Positions 24,693-36,382 of a DNA stretch of 64,000 bases are shown here, piece after piece. The position numbers and the translations under genes are program-made. The stretch lies in contig VIIQ02000062.1 of assembly GCA_007449985.2 (NCBI GenBank), forward strand, positions 62,001 to 126,000. Direction: 5' to 3'. The stretch is from Desmodesmus armatus (lineage: Eukaryota > Chlorophyta > Chlorophyceae > Sphaeropleales > Scenedesmaceae). Position 1 is the stretch's first letter; every line of letters starts with the position of its first letter. The notes under the pieces were generated by a model. The model was given only the letters and a program-made list of their open reading frames with translations, was not told the origin of the DNA and searched no databases.

Positions 24693-26037
24693 ATGGCGCT
24701 GCTTCAGTCAGTCAGCCGCAGCCTTCTGGCGTTGCCCGCTGCAGGCAAGCTGTCTGCCCTGCTGTCGAGCAGGACAACCCTTCTGCAGGGCCAGCAGGCC
24801 TACAACAGCTCCCATGGTGTCAGGGCCCTTGCAACAGGCCCAGACAGTAACGGCAACGGTGCGGGGTCAGAAGCACCTGTGGACCTGCAGCAGCTGTACG
24901 GAAGCACAAGTGGCTGCTGGACAACAACCTTGCAGCAGCAGAGGGTGCCAAGGGTGCAGGGCTGCTGCCGGCGCTGTCCCAGCAGCAACTGGACGAATGC
25001 CGCAGAGCATGGGAGGATCAGGTGGCACACCATGCTGCAACAGGCCCAGGCAGTAACGGCAACGGCACTCAGCTGCAGCAACTGATGGCAGGGGGCTTGG
25101 GCACGGCCAAGCCACAGCACATCGCCAACGTGCTGAGGGCCGTGGCCGAATCTGGCCAGCAAGTTGACAGCAAGCAGCTGGATCATATCCTGGCAGCATT
25201 CGTCAGCAAGCTCAGCGACGCCACCAGCCTGAATGTAGCCAACACCCTCATTGCAGTGGCCAAGTTTAGACATCAGGTGCCGCAGCAGCAGCTAGAGCAG
25301 CTCATAAAAGCCTTGGCCAGCCCAACTCCACCCACGCCTCAGCAAATCAGCAACCTCCTCCTTGCATTCGCCAAGACAGGGCAAGAGCTGCCGCAGCAGC
25401 ACCTGCATGCGCTGCTTGCAGACTTCACTGCTAGTGCGATGCTGGCTGTGGCCAAGCCACAGGAGATTGCCAACGTTGTGTGGGCGCTGGGCACACTGAG
25501 GCAGCCAGTGGACAGCCAGCAGCTGCAGCTGCTGGTAGCCGTGTTTGTCAGTAAGCTCAGCAAGGCCAACTCCAAGCAGATCAGCCGTGTCCTCTGGGCT
25601 ATGGGTCAGATGGGGCGGAAGTTGACACCCTGGCATCAGCAGGCTATGTTCAACCGCCTGTTAGGTACGTACCGGTCAAAAGCTATGCAGTAGCAACACC
25701 ACAGCAAGTGCACACTGTCTGCGCAGCATGGCTGTTTTGTCTGCATGAGCAGGCTCTGCAACTCTCTGCAGCACGGTTACAGCTGGTTGCCACAAACTTT
25801 GCAGTACACTGTGTATACTGACGGCAGCTGCTGCATGCTGCATACAGGCCACCAGTCTTTTGTTGCTGCATTGTATCGCCCACTAGCGGTGCCTGTAGCT
25901 CAGGCTGTTCATCCAGATTAACAACCAGTGAAGCCCCTGACGCGTCCGCTGTAGTGCATGAAGTCTGTTTTTTTGTCTTTGCGTTTGTGCCTGCAGATGA
26001 CGCTATTTCAGGATCAGAGGATGACAGCAGCAACTGA
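24693..26037 (+). CDS. Octotricopeptide-like (OPR/RAP-type) organelle RNA-binding protein, one frameshift
   Basis: Two exons: 24693-25664 and 25997-26037. The ATG opens a basic Ser/Leu/Arg-rich presequence ending around VRALATGP, typical of mitochondrial or plastid targeting. The frame shifts at about 24897-24901 (TACGG). One extra C restores LYRKHKWLLDNN and makes the total 1,014 nt, 337 residues. From about residue 130 run imperfect helical repeats of 40-45 residues with motifs such as IANVLRAVAESG, VANTLIAVAKF, ISNLLLAFAKTG and IANVVWALGTLR, the signature of algal octotricopeptide proteins. These bind specific organelle transcripts and control their stability or translation. The target is unknown. 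The last exon adds only an acidic tail (DDAISGSEDDSSN). It is short for the family, with about five repeats and no visible RAP domain. Confidence 0.82.
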
Positions 26038-28917
26038 TACGGTAAGGCAGGGGCATGCAGCCTCCTGTAGTGTACATCATGCATCACTCTTCGGCACAGC
26101 ATTTATCACTCTTCGTCACAGCCACACATGATGTATCACTATTTGGCAGCAGCATGTATCACTGTGTGACAGTGCACAGCATGTGTCACTATATCGGCTA
26201 GCTGCTAGAGTGTGTGTGCGCGCCTCATGCTGAGAAAGTTGGTCCCTTCCACAGCGTAAGCAGCTCCTTCCCTGTCTGCATGTTGAGCCTGCAGGCTGCC
26301 AACCTGGCATAGTGGCAATGGTTTGAATCATGGAGCAAGTCCTCACACAGGCACAGATGCCAACTTGATTACCACCCAGCTGAGTCCTTATCGTCAACAA
26401 CGCAAGAGCTTACTCCATCCCTTGTGCTTGTGCTGTTTCTGCTGCTGCCACAGGTGATGGTCTTGCAGGCTACTGTTGAGCCATTGCACACGGCCGGCAG
26501 CTGCACACAGCAGCCACCTGGGCTCCTGGGCACTGTATGACTGCCAGGGCGTTTGGAATGCAGCCAGGAGCACAGTCATCAGTTGTGGTGGCAGCACAGT
26601 CATAACTTGTGGTGGCAGTGCAGTTGTGAGTTTGGACTGCGGCAGCACAGTCATGAGTTGTGGTCGCAGCACCTGGGGCAGGAATGCGGGTGCGGTGTAG
26701 AGGGTTTGAGGGCAGCAAGCAAGGGGCTGCGGTTTATGGTGGTGTGCGTTGTCTGCAGAGGTGTTGCAGCAGCTGTGGTTTATGATGATGGTTGTGGTCG
26801 AGAAGGAAGTGGGGTGCATTGGCTGCTTTGACCAGCCAGTTGATGTCTGGATTGCAGTTGCATGAGCACAAGATTTGGCGCAAGTATGTTGCTTTTGCAT
26901 CCCTGAGTAGTGGATGGGTGTGATGGAAGAAGGTGGGCATTGGGGACAGGCCGTCCTGTCGACGCGGGCTGCTGTCGGAGAGCGTGGTGCATGCATGAAG
27001 CTTGCGCATGTTTTGGTGGTGGATGGAAATGGTTGTGCATGGGGACAGGGCCGTCCTGTCAACTTGCGTGCTGCTGTCACAGTGCTTGGTGCATGCATAG
27101 AGCTTGCGCATGCTTTGGCGGTGGATGGAAAAGGTTGTGCATGGGGACAGGGCAGCATGGTCAATTCGCGTGCCGCTGTCAAAGAGCTTGGTGCATGCAA
27201 GAAGTTTGCGCATGCTTTGGCGGTGGATTTTGCACGCTGTGCGTTTGCGTGAACCACTCCATGAAGCACAGGCTGGCGGTGTCGCTCCTGTGTGCCCACC
27301 TAGTGCGACAGTGGACATGCTGCTTGAGCTCTGGAATGTACAGTGGTGCTAGCACTCTGGTGGTGAATACGGCTCCGAGCTTGGCTTGGGGTAGTTCCTG
27401 TCGCAACGTGTTGCTGTTGTCTGACTTGAGAGGCTGGGGTATGTACATAACAAAGACCCTATGCTGATGTGCTGGCTACTACTACGCCAGGAGGGAGCTG
27501 TGCCCCAATACCTGTCTGTATTATCGAGTGTACACCTGTACTGTATTGCACTGTATTGTCTTGTAGTGTGGATGCCTTCACCACAAGGCTTGAGGCCCTT
27601 GCAGCAGCAGCAGCTCAGCAGTCGCACTGATGAGCTGTGGCTGGTCCTGTGTCTGTGTCTACTGTTGGCGGCCTGGTGTATAGTTTGATGGACGTTTGAT
27701 GTTGTGCCTCTTTTTTTGGGTTTTTCCTGGTGCCCCAGCTTTTCTGTGTACCCTTTTGTGCAAGGCTGTTGTAAAGGTGTGATTGGTGCATGAACTGGAC
27801 ACACCAAAAACATCAAGAAGCGCAAGGAGTTGTGAAGATCCTTACTGGTGTAACTGGACGGCGGGAATCGCTGCAGCTCAGCAGGCTGCCCAAAAGGTCA
27901 AATGCAGGAGCACATGGTAGTGTGGAGCAGCTGTTTGTATGGGCCCTGGTGCAGAGTGTTTAGGCCTCTCACCCCTGAAATCCCCTTCTTCCTCCACTGC
28001 CGCATTCATGCTGCAGCAGCACAAGCCGCATTTGCACAGACTGTTGCCCCGTGCTGTGCTGAAACCATGCTGCTGTTGCGTGAAGGAATCTGCACAGTCA
28101 TGCTCACGCCAGCTGCAGCTAGTGCTGATGCTTGAAGGGCTGATGCTGCCAAACTTGACATAGCAGTGGCCCATCCGGGTTGCATGCCAAGGCTCATATT
28201 GCAGGTGTGGGTGTGCCATGGCAGAGTCAGTGCTGTCAGCGCTGTGGCTCCTGCATGTTCAGAACATGTCTTGCTGCTCTGGCTGCACTGCATGCACCTC
28301 AAAAGGCACCTAGCTGTCACCCTGTTGATCACTCCGAAAGATGTGCATGGTAGTCCATGCATTGAAAACACACTCAGGCTGCACCTTTCCCTCTCTGACA
28401 GAGTGGGTCAACCCAGACTCGGCCTGAGAGAAGAGGTTGGAGAGAAGAGGAACTGCATTTCACCGTTGTTTTACCCCAGCGACAGGGCATGTCGTGCACT
28501 GCCACAATACATTTGCATTGAAAGTGATTGCATTGCATCGCCTCTGGCGTCTGATCGTCATGTGGCAGCTTTGTTTGTAACAAGTTCTGTGCTGACCGGC
28601 CGGCCCGACACTAGCATATCGCAGTGGCTTTGCGGGGTGTAAAATGTCAGGATTTTACACGACAACAAAATACCAGTCTCACGTCGACCACCCGTTTACA
28701 TTGCCAGCAATTCAACCTCAGACTGAACATCTGCCTTCAGTCAGGCACCACAAGCAACTCGCGTTCTTGTGTTTTGCAACCAAAGCCATCGGGTACTCAA
28801 GTCTAGATTTGCGTTTACGCGACTCGCGGAATACGGGCGTGTGACTTCCTGCTGTTCCTCCAGAACTTAGCAGCGATCGCAACCACAGCAGTGGCGCCTC
28901 CAAATGCCACTGACAGA
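26038..28917. other. Gene-poor gap with minisatellites
   Basis: No exon chain found. The region holds short imperfect repeats at about 26080-26190 (ATGTATCACT words) and 26563-26690 (units of about 27 bp with CAGCACAGTCAT), the 102-bp repeat listed separately, and a perfect 9-bp inverted repeat around 28637-28660. TGTAA motifs at about 27769 and 27847 could end a long OPR 3' UTR. The last few hundred bases should contain the promoter of the wall-protein gene. Confidence 0.45.
26942..27228 (+). repeat. ~102-bp tandem repeat, three copies
   Basis: Units start at about 26942, 27041 and 27143 with GGGGACAGG and contain GGTGCATGCA and GCGGTGGATGGAAA. Copies differ by scattered substitutions. No coding role is evident. 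Confidence 0.85.
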
Positions 28918-31063
28918 ATGGAGTGGATCCTGTTGCTGCTGTTGGTGATAGCGGGGCCGGGTCCAGGTGCGTGCCAGCACGGTGACGCATAGTGCCATCA
29001 ACAGCACATCACCGCAACATCAGCGGGAGGGAAGCCCATCACACCTTTCTAAACAACGATCGTCTGTGGCCGTCCTGCTGCAGGTGTTACAGCACAGCAC
29101 GCAGCAGAGTGGCCACTCCTCAGGGGCTTCCATAGACTTCTGCAGCAGAACAGCACCGACCCCCCATCCCCATCCCCGTTCCCATCCCCCTCCCCCTCCC
29201 CCTCCCCCTCCCCATCCCCATTTCCAGACCCATCTCCATCCCCATTTCCATCTCCATCTCCATCTCCATCTCCATCTCCATCCCCATCTCCACCCCTCAG
29301 CTGCAGTGCTTCAACCCTGCCAGGCTGTGCCACATGTGATGGCGACCCTGCATGGCCAGAGTCTTGGAGATGCACGGCCTGTGCTGGGAACTTGCTGCTG
29401 CTGCGAGACATAAACGGCTGCGGTGAGTTCATTTCCGTTCACTTCCAGGCTGGCGCCCCACGAGCAGCATTGCTGTGTGTGACCATAACATGCAGATGGT
29501 GTGGAAAGTAGTGGCAACAGCAGCAGTGTGGTACTTAGGCAGCCACTGGTCTTACACAGCTACTGGTGAACAAGATTCTTGCCTGCAGTCATACCCAACC
29601 CCTGCAGCTGATGTGGCATTTACTGTTGAGTGTCGTCACTGAGCGCAAGCTTCTACCCACTAGACGTCTACCCACCTCTGCACTCCAACAGAAACCCTGC
29701 AACCCTGACAAACAAAACCTCCGGTAGTTGCCTCCATGTGCTCAGCACCCCCGCCTGTCCTCTCCCTCTGCACCCCCTCCCCCAACCCTCTCTCCTTGCA
29801 CCCTCTCCCCCCCCCCTCCCCCCACCAACTCCTTGCGCCCCCCCCCCTCCCCCCAACCTCACCCCACTCTAAATAACTGTCCCATCGTGTTGTGCTGACC
29901 GCAGGGTGTCCTGCTGGGTCTTTCAACAGTGCTCCTGAAACATGCAGAGACTGCCCCAAAGGTAGCTTCTGCGCAGGCGGGCAATACACAGGGGAGGACA
30001 ATGTCCCTCCTGCAACCCCCTGCAGCATTTTTGGCTCCGGTCTGACAACACTTGGCGTCAGGACCACAAGAAAGCACGGCTGTGGTAAGTTCCCCAAAAT
30101 AAGCTGGGTTTAGGGTTTAGGGGTTAGGGTTCAAAGGTTTAGGGCTACTAAGACTTGAGTTATGCTGGCTGCGAATGCAGGGAATGCTGAGTGAGACAGG
30201 CATGGATGTTGGGTTTCACGGAAAGGGGCTAGCGCCATGAACCGCAGGGGAGTTGATCAGAGTGTGTGCGATGCAGATGGTTGGCAGTGCTGTGAGGGGT
30301 GTTGGGGCCGGGGGCAACGGCAACCGCAGCAGTGGCAGCAACAGCAGCAGCAGTGACAGCAACAGCAGCAGCAGGAGCAGATGTTTGGCCGTGCTGTGAG
30401 AGGTGTGGGGGCAAGGGGCATGCAGCAAGCTGTGGTGGGCAGCACTTGCTGGCAGGGATGCAGGTTGTAGGTAGCCAGGACTGGCAGCATCGGCAACGGG
30501 AGTAATGACAGGAACAGCAGCAGCACGAGTAGCAGCAGCAGCAGCAGTGACAGCAGCAGCAGCAGCAGCACGAGTAGAAGCAACGGCAACTGCAGCAGTG
30601 ACAGCAGCAGCAACAACAGTGACAGCAACAGCAGCAGCAGGAGCAGGAGCAATGGCGACAGCAGCGGTGGCAGTGGCAGTGGCTGCATCAGCAGCAGTGG
30701 CAGCAGCTGCAGTTGGGTGTGCGGGGCATGCCAACAACAGGAACAGCACAGGAGGCAACAGCAGCAGCAGTGCAGTAGCAGCAGCAGCACACCGCCTGTT
30801 GGAGGGATGGCATGCAAGGACACACCGTATATCACCAGTCCTTGTGATTGGCTGTCAAGCAGTTGGGCCAACCATCCTGGCAAGCACAGCCACTAGCACA
30901 GCTAACGTCTTGATGGAGAACGCCAGTGGCCAAAACATTGCTGGGCAACTCAGCGCAGCATAGCATGAAGGTACCGGCAGCAGCAGCAGCAGCGGCTGCA
31001 GCAGCAGTAGAGCCTTACAAGGGCGCGCAGAGAGAACATCTACAGCCATTGGGCGCGCAAAAT

Positions 31064-31100
<37 letters not shown>

Positions 31101-31257
31101 ATTTGCAGCAGCTCCACTGAAAGCAGGGCTGCAGCAGCACCGGTGCAGCAGCGACAGCAGCAGCAGCAGCATTGCAACACTAGCAGCAGCAGACGCATGA
31201 GCACTAGCAGCAGCAGCGCCACACCAGCAGCAGCAACACCAGCTATTGTAGTGGACC

Positions 31258-31316
<59 letters not shown>

Positions 31317-31604
31317 CAGTAGCAGTAGCAGCAGCTGCAGCAGCTGAACATTTGTTACTGCCTAGGTTGCGTCTCAAGTCAGCGGACTGTTTCTAGGTCG
31401 TCGTGTGTTGTGAAGGCTGCTTGGGAGCAGCAAAATGAGCTGCTGCAGAAGATCCTCCTGCAGGATAGCGCCACAATGCAAGAGTGAGCGCCCAGCTAAG
31501 CAGCCTCAGAACCCTGCTCCACCCCCACTCTCCACTCCATGCACTATGCAATCTGTGCTGGGCATGCAGTGGCGCAACTCCTGAACTGTGTGTTGCGCCT
31601 GCCA

Positions 31605-31662
<58 letters not shown>

Positions 31663-32637
31663 AGTGAACCTCCCAGGCTATGCATTCACCACAGTTGGTT
31701 CAGACGGGGACCCAGCTGCGATCCCCTGCCCTGCAGACACCTACCAGGTGGGCCTCATTAAGTATTTATGACGTATTTCTTAATTTATTTATTATGTATT
31801 TAACCATTATGTATCTCAACCTACCACGTGGGCCCCAGGAAGTAGCGGGACTGTGTGCCCTGCCCTCCTTCCTACACCCCCTTTATGCTGTATCGTGACC
31901 ATCACATGTTTGGGTTGTGCATGATGAAGCTCGACAAGCCCTTGTGTAACTAGGGTTCCGACACAGCACAAGTGATGATTTGAATTGCAAACTCTGAACG
32001 CAGCCGTCAACAAGAGCCTTCCTTGTATCCCCCATGAGCCTCTGGCTCCCTTTTGGGTTGCTCAGCTTTTGCTGAGCCAATTACTGACATTCTCCTTTCT
32101 TTTTCATCCTACCAGGTGGGCCTCAGGAAGCAGCGGGGGTGCGTGCCCTGCCCTGCCTCCTACACAACCTTCAACCGGACGATGCAGACAAACCTGGGAG
32201 CATGCGGTGAGTCCTGAGTCTTTTCCTTCGGTGTCCAAGGGGGCCGTACTCCCCACCGGCTGGCCACGCACAACTCAGTTGATTCACCCCGACTGCCGGG
32301 GGTAGGGCTAGGTAGTAGTCCTGGGTCAGGCAGGGCTACTGACTGACGGCAATGGGGCGGAAAGCTAGGCCTGGTTGTGAGGGCGGGAAAAGGGATATGT
32401 TTTGAGGTGTTGGGTCGTCCAGCAAGGGGTGCATGGTGTGTGCAGCACAGTGACGAAGATGTGCACGCACTTTGGCGGGAGTCAGCTCAAACACTGGTTG
32501 CTTGACGTACCGTGGTGGGAGCGAGTCAAGAGGCAAACGAGGCCGTGCACTACTGCTGCTGTGACCTGCTTGTACACACCGATGCATGTGGCAGCATGTA
32601 TGGCATGTGATCGACAATGAGCCGCACACTTGCAACA

Positions 32638-32684
<47 letters not shown>

Positions 32685-35600
32685 CGCAGACATTGATGCC
32701 TGCCTTGAAACCCCATGTGGGAAGAACATGGATTGCATTGACCTTCCAAAGCCAGCAACAACTGGACCAGAAGGGCGCGAATGCAGATGCGTGCCTGGCG
32801 CCACGTTTGTCAGTGAAATGCTGGGCTGCTTTGGTAAGACAGTTGACTGGTTGCAATAGGACTGATAGCAGCCTTGAAAGCTGTGTGCTTCACGCATGAA
32901 TGTGCATGTTGAAAGTGAAGTAGCAGGTTCAGCAGCTGCACCTGCTGCTGTGCAGTAATCTGCATGTTGACCTGCTGCAGGGCTGGCATGGTTCTTGCGC
33001 ACGTTGCTGGACTTGTACACTCTATATTATGCAAAGTGTGTGCATGCTTGACTGCTGCTGCCCCTGTTTCGCAGATCCTGCTGAAACAGGCATGATCGGC
33101 GGCCCCACAGACTTGCAGCCAGCGCGCACCCTGGCGTCCTTTGAGACGCGGTGCCCGCGCGGCACCTTTGTTGTGGCAATCAGCGGCTTCGCAAACACGC
33201 AGCTGCAATCCATCGGGCCGATCACTTGCAGCGACGGCAGCAGCACTGGCGCGCTTCCGGTCGGCTTCGGCCTGCAGTCCCTTGACGGGAAGTTCACGAC
33301 GAACGTCGCACCTGACGGATTCACCGGAATGACAGTCACGGCGCAGGTCTACGTGCAGAGCGTCAGCTTCTACCGTCAGGATCAGGGGTTCAGTGCGACG
33401 TACGGAACGATGGCAGACGTCACAACTCGACTTGGTCGCCGGCAGTTTCTGACGTGTCCGAACTACGGTGTCGCAGTCGGGCTTGTCGGGGTGAAGGCGA
33501 TGACGTCAGGAGCTCCGATCATGCTCGGGCTCATCTGCAGCAACTTACCGTGTCCTGTACGGACAGACACCATGTTTGGGCCCCCTGGTGCTCCACAGAT
33601 GCCCAGTAGTCCGGGAAGCTTCCTGTCGAACTCCCCAGACCCGATTCCCACAGCCACTGCAACGCAGTGCTGCAGCAGCTGCACGACGGACTTCCGCTGT
33701 CAGTATTGGGTGCGGGATGACAGGACTGGCAGCTGTTGGAGGATATACAGGGAGCCGTTCCAGGCGGGGTCGCCCTTGCCGAGTGACTGGACGTACCAAA
33801 CGGCACCAGGGTTTTCCTCGGGGCCCACGACGCCCAAAACCTCAGGTGCGTGCGGGTGGCGGGGTAGGAGCACGTAGATGTGGATGTGTGAGGACGCGGG
33901 CATCTTTGATTGGCCCATGGTGGCCTGTGCTGTTGGCCTTACTGCATCTGCACCTGTTGTGGCAACAACTTCCTGGTAGCGTGCAGTGAGTTGACCAACT
34001 TGGTTGACCCGGTTCGACCAGTGACGGGTTCAAACCTGGTTAGGCTCCCTACCAACAACACTTCCTCCTCCCTCCACCACTGTGCCCCTACACCACTGCT
34101 ATGCTTGCTGCCCCCCCCCCCCCCCCCGCCACCCCCCACAGGCATGAGTGTCAGTGGGCATCGCCTGACACTGATACCTGACGGACTGATGCCTTACGCA
34201 CCTCCCACCAACCACACTCACACTTTCTCACACTTTCCCACTCTTTCACACTTGTTCACCGCTTTCACACAGGCATCAGTGTCAGTGGCACCTACGTGGG
34301 CTGCTTCCAAGACACCGGCTGCCAGCCTTCCACCAGGCTCCGAGCTGCGCTGTCCCTGAACAACCCCCGCATATCGGTCAAGCAGTGCCTGGATTTGGCT
34401 CTGATGGCGGGCTGGCCCTATGCTGGCTTAGCCCCGGGGACAATTCCTGGTACCACCAGCTGCTTCGGGGGTGACAAGCTGCCACAGGCGCCAGCCAACC
34501 CTGGCTGCTTTGCGGCGTGCTCGGGGAACAGCACTGAGCGATGCGGAGACAGCAACTGCCAGCTGTCGGTGTATGCAGGTGGGTGATACAAATACGATAC
34601 AAACACACTACCAACGCGCTACATACACACTGCAAACGCGCTACAAAGGCACTCGTTTGTAGCGTGTTTGTAGCTGGTCTGCAGTGTCAGAGTGTATTGA
34701 TGGGGTGTGCCTGCATAGTCAGAGGGGTGTGCTGGTTTGCTGCCGTGGTTTAGGTGAGGAGGCACAGGCTTGCGTTGGCAACGTGCTGTATGCCATTCTG
34801 CTGCTGTGGCCGTTTATGCTCTAGTCTTGCGTCCAGTGCAGCATTTTTGGCAGTGACTGGCATGCCTGCACGATCCACATGCAATGTTCCGCAAAGCCCC
34901 ATCTGCTCCACATTTACACAGCATCTGTGTTGCTTGTTAATTGTTTGGTACTGCTGGTCGAGGGAAGCATTGTCACTCTGTCCTCTTGCTGGATGCTGTG
35001 CTGTGCTGGCTGCAGTGCTGAAGCCTCGCTGGCCTATGGAGTTCATCACTCCCGGCGACACAGCCCGCACTTCAGGCTGGTACGACGTTCAATGCCAGGG
35101 AGCGGTCAACGACTACTGTCGTTGGGTGACCTCGGCCAACGTTAACAGCACGTACTGGAGCTGCGCGATGGCGGGTCGTGAAGTCCCCACCACACTACCG
35201 ATGCAGATCCCCGAACAGTATGCCATAAGCACTGCTTGCCAGGAAGTCGGGTATAAAGCGCAGGCGTTATCAGGGCTTAACTGCGGTGATGTGTCGCTTC
35301 CGTGGGAGAACGGATGTCAGACGCGGCAGTGTTGCAAGGCGAGGTGCGACAACAACCCGTTGTGTACGGGCTTTGTGTTTGGCAACAGCGAAGGCAACAA
35401 CTGCCGCAGCACCGGGGACGGGCAGAACTGCTGCTGGTTGAAGGGAGGGGACTGCAGGTCCACCATCAACCCTCTGACAGCGTCCTATGTCAGGGCTCAA
35501 GCAGGTAGGCGCCACTGTGTGGTTTGTTATGAATGACAAGATATTTTTGATCTGGCAGCGCTGACTGTATGGCTGCGGTCAGCTGTTCCTGGGGGCAGCA

Positions 35601-36382
35601 CTTTTCGCGTCACGAGACGCACTGCATCTCCCTCCACCAACACTGTTGTTGGCTCTTTACCTGCCATTTCAGCCACAGCTTGCTGTGTGGGCCACCCAGT
35701 TTCGTGCATGGGTTGTCATCATTATCGCATGCCTATAGCAGCGGCTCCTGTCAGACGTGTCTCTGCCTGGATGCTGCACTGACATAACTGCAAATGTTTC
35801 CTGTCTTGACCGGACCTGACACCCTTTGCTGCTGCAGCGCTCTGTGCGGGCTACCCGCCAGACCCCGAACATGGCATGATGTTCTGTCCCGACGACGGCA
35901 AGATCGGCACGTGGCCACAGGGCACAGTCTGTCACTCGGAGTGCAAATACGGCATCCAAAGCAGCGATGTGAAGCCGTTTGCTGTCTGTCAGTCCAACGG
36001 GCAATGGAGCGACGTCGTGGGGATCTGTAGGCCGCCGTGCGACTTGCCGGAGTTACTGTGTCCAGAGAGCTGGCCGGGGTACAGCAACTTGACGGCTTCA
36101 GGCAACCAGACGGATGCCGGCGACCGGACGGATGCCGGCAACTGGACGGATGCAGGCAACCGGAAGGATGCCGGCAATCAGACGGATGCAGGCAATCAGA
36201 CGGATGCAGGCAATCAGACGGATGCAGGCAATCAGACGGATGCAGGCAATCAGACGGATGCTGGCAATCAGACAGCTTCAGGCCATCAGACGGATGCTGG
36301 CATTGGCTCCGACAGCAATTTGACGGCATCCGGCAACCAGACGGACGCCAGCTTTGGCGCAAACGGCACATTGGGCACGTGA
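28918..36382 (+). CDS. Secreted mosaic glycoprotein: Ser-Pro linker, EGF, PAN, WSC, sushi and N-glycan-array segments
   Basis: Ten exons: 28918-28966, 29084-29422, 29905-30084, 31665-31747, 32116-32206, 32690-32833, 33075-33845, 34273-34578, 35016-35504 and 35838-36382. They sum to 2,997 nt (998 residues) and all phases agree. Exon 1 encodes a signal peptide core (MEWILLLLLVIAGPG). Residues ~43-90 are Ser-Pro repeats like those of hydroxyproline-rich algal wall proteins. Cys-rich GCC2/GCC3-like modules follow (~91-247), then an EGF-like exon (~248-295), an unrecognised beta-rich module plus a PAN-like Cys cluster (~296-552), a WSC-like module (YVGCFQDTG, ~553-654), a second PAN-like module (~655-817) and a sushi-like module (~818-885). 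Residues ~901-998 carry twelve N-x-T sequons, mostly as NQTDAG repeats. Most introns are phase 1, as in shuffled extracellular modules. A cell-wall, matrix or mating-surface role is inferred. No membrane anchor is seen. Confidence 0.88.
29156..29300 (+). repeat. Ser-Pro-coding simple repeat (TCCCCA/TCTCCA)n
   Basis: A 6-bp repeat within exon 2 of the wall-protein gene encoding (Ser-Pro)n with occasional Phe-Pro and Asp-Pro. The plant and algal glycosylation code would make this an O-glycosylated, extended rod. Confidence 0.9.
30108..30150 (+). repeat. Interstitial telomere-like array
   Basis: GGGTTTAGGGTTTAGGGG followed by degenerate units at the start of intron 3 of the wall-protein gene. 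This is the longest TTTAGGG patch in the window. Confidence 0.75.
30300..31319 (+). repeat. CAG/CAA-rich intron with a pure (CAG)n block
   Basis: Most of this part of intron 3 is made of CAG, CAA and GCA triplets with interruptions. A nearly pure (CAG)n block of about 18 triplets lies at 31259-31313. Frames here read as poly-Gln, poly-Ala or poly-Ser but contain no module and are skipped by the exon phases. Confidence 0.85.
31603..31664 (+). repeat. (CTG)n microsatellite forming the splice acceptor of wall-protein exon 4
   Basis: About 20 CTG triplets end directly in GCAG at 31664, the acceptor of exon 4, so the microsatellite supplies the pyrimidine-rich tract. It is complementary to the (CAG)n block about 290 nt upstream in the same intron. 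Confidence 0.9.
31818..31880 (+). repeat. Shadow of wall-protein exon 5
   Basis: A copy of the acceptor end and first ~55 nt of exon 5 (GTGGGCCYCAGGAAG). It has a stop codon (TAG) in frame and an acceptor mutated to CCACGTG. The true exon begins at 32116. A short third copy of the motif lies at the exon 4 donor (31747). Confidence 0.8.
32638..32689 (+). repeat. (CTG)n microsatellite at the acceptor of wall-protein exon 6
   Basis: About 15 CTG triplets followed by TCGCAG at the acceptor (32689). It is the second case in this gene of a CTG array serving as the 3' splice-site tract. Confidence 0.9.
34112..34172 (+). repeat. C-tract and shadow of wall-protein exon 8 start
   Basis: A C-run ends in CCACAG and then about 30 nt resemble the start of exon 8 (GCATGAGTGTCAGTGGGCA against GCATCAGTGTCAGTGGCAC at 34273). 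The frame does not continue. Confidence 0.7.
36092..36360 (+). repeat. 18-bp coding repeat encoding NQTDAG units
   Basis: About 14 units of 18 bp (consensus GGCAATCAGACGGATGCA) near the end of the last wall-protein exon. The five central units are almost identical and the outer ones have diverged. Each intact unit supplies one N-Q-T sequon. Confidence 0.95.

Noticed and set aside
30257..30883. 208-codon minus-strand poly-Leu frame
   Set aside because: A translation of CAG-triplet intron sequence on the wrong strand. The exon phases of the wall-protein gene skip it.
36094..36360. Short regular repeats resembling a CRISPR array
   Set aside because: The 18-bp units are head-to-tail without unique spacers and encode NQTDAG in frame. 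This is a coding minisatellite in a eukaryotic gene.
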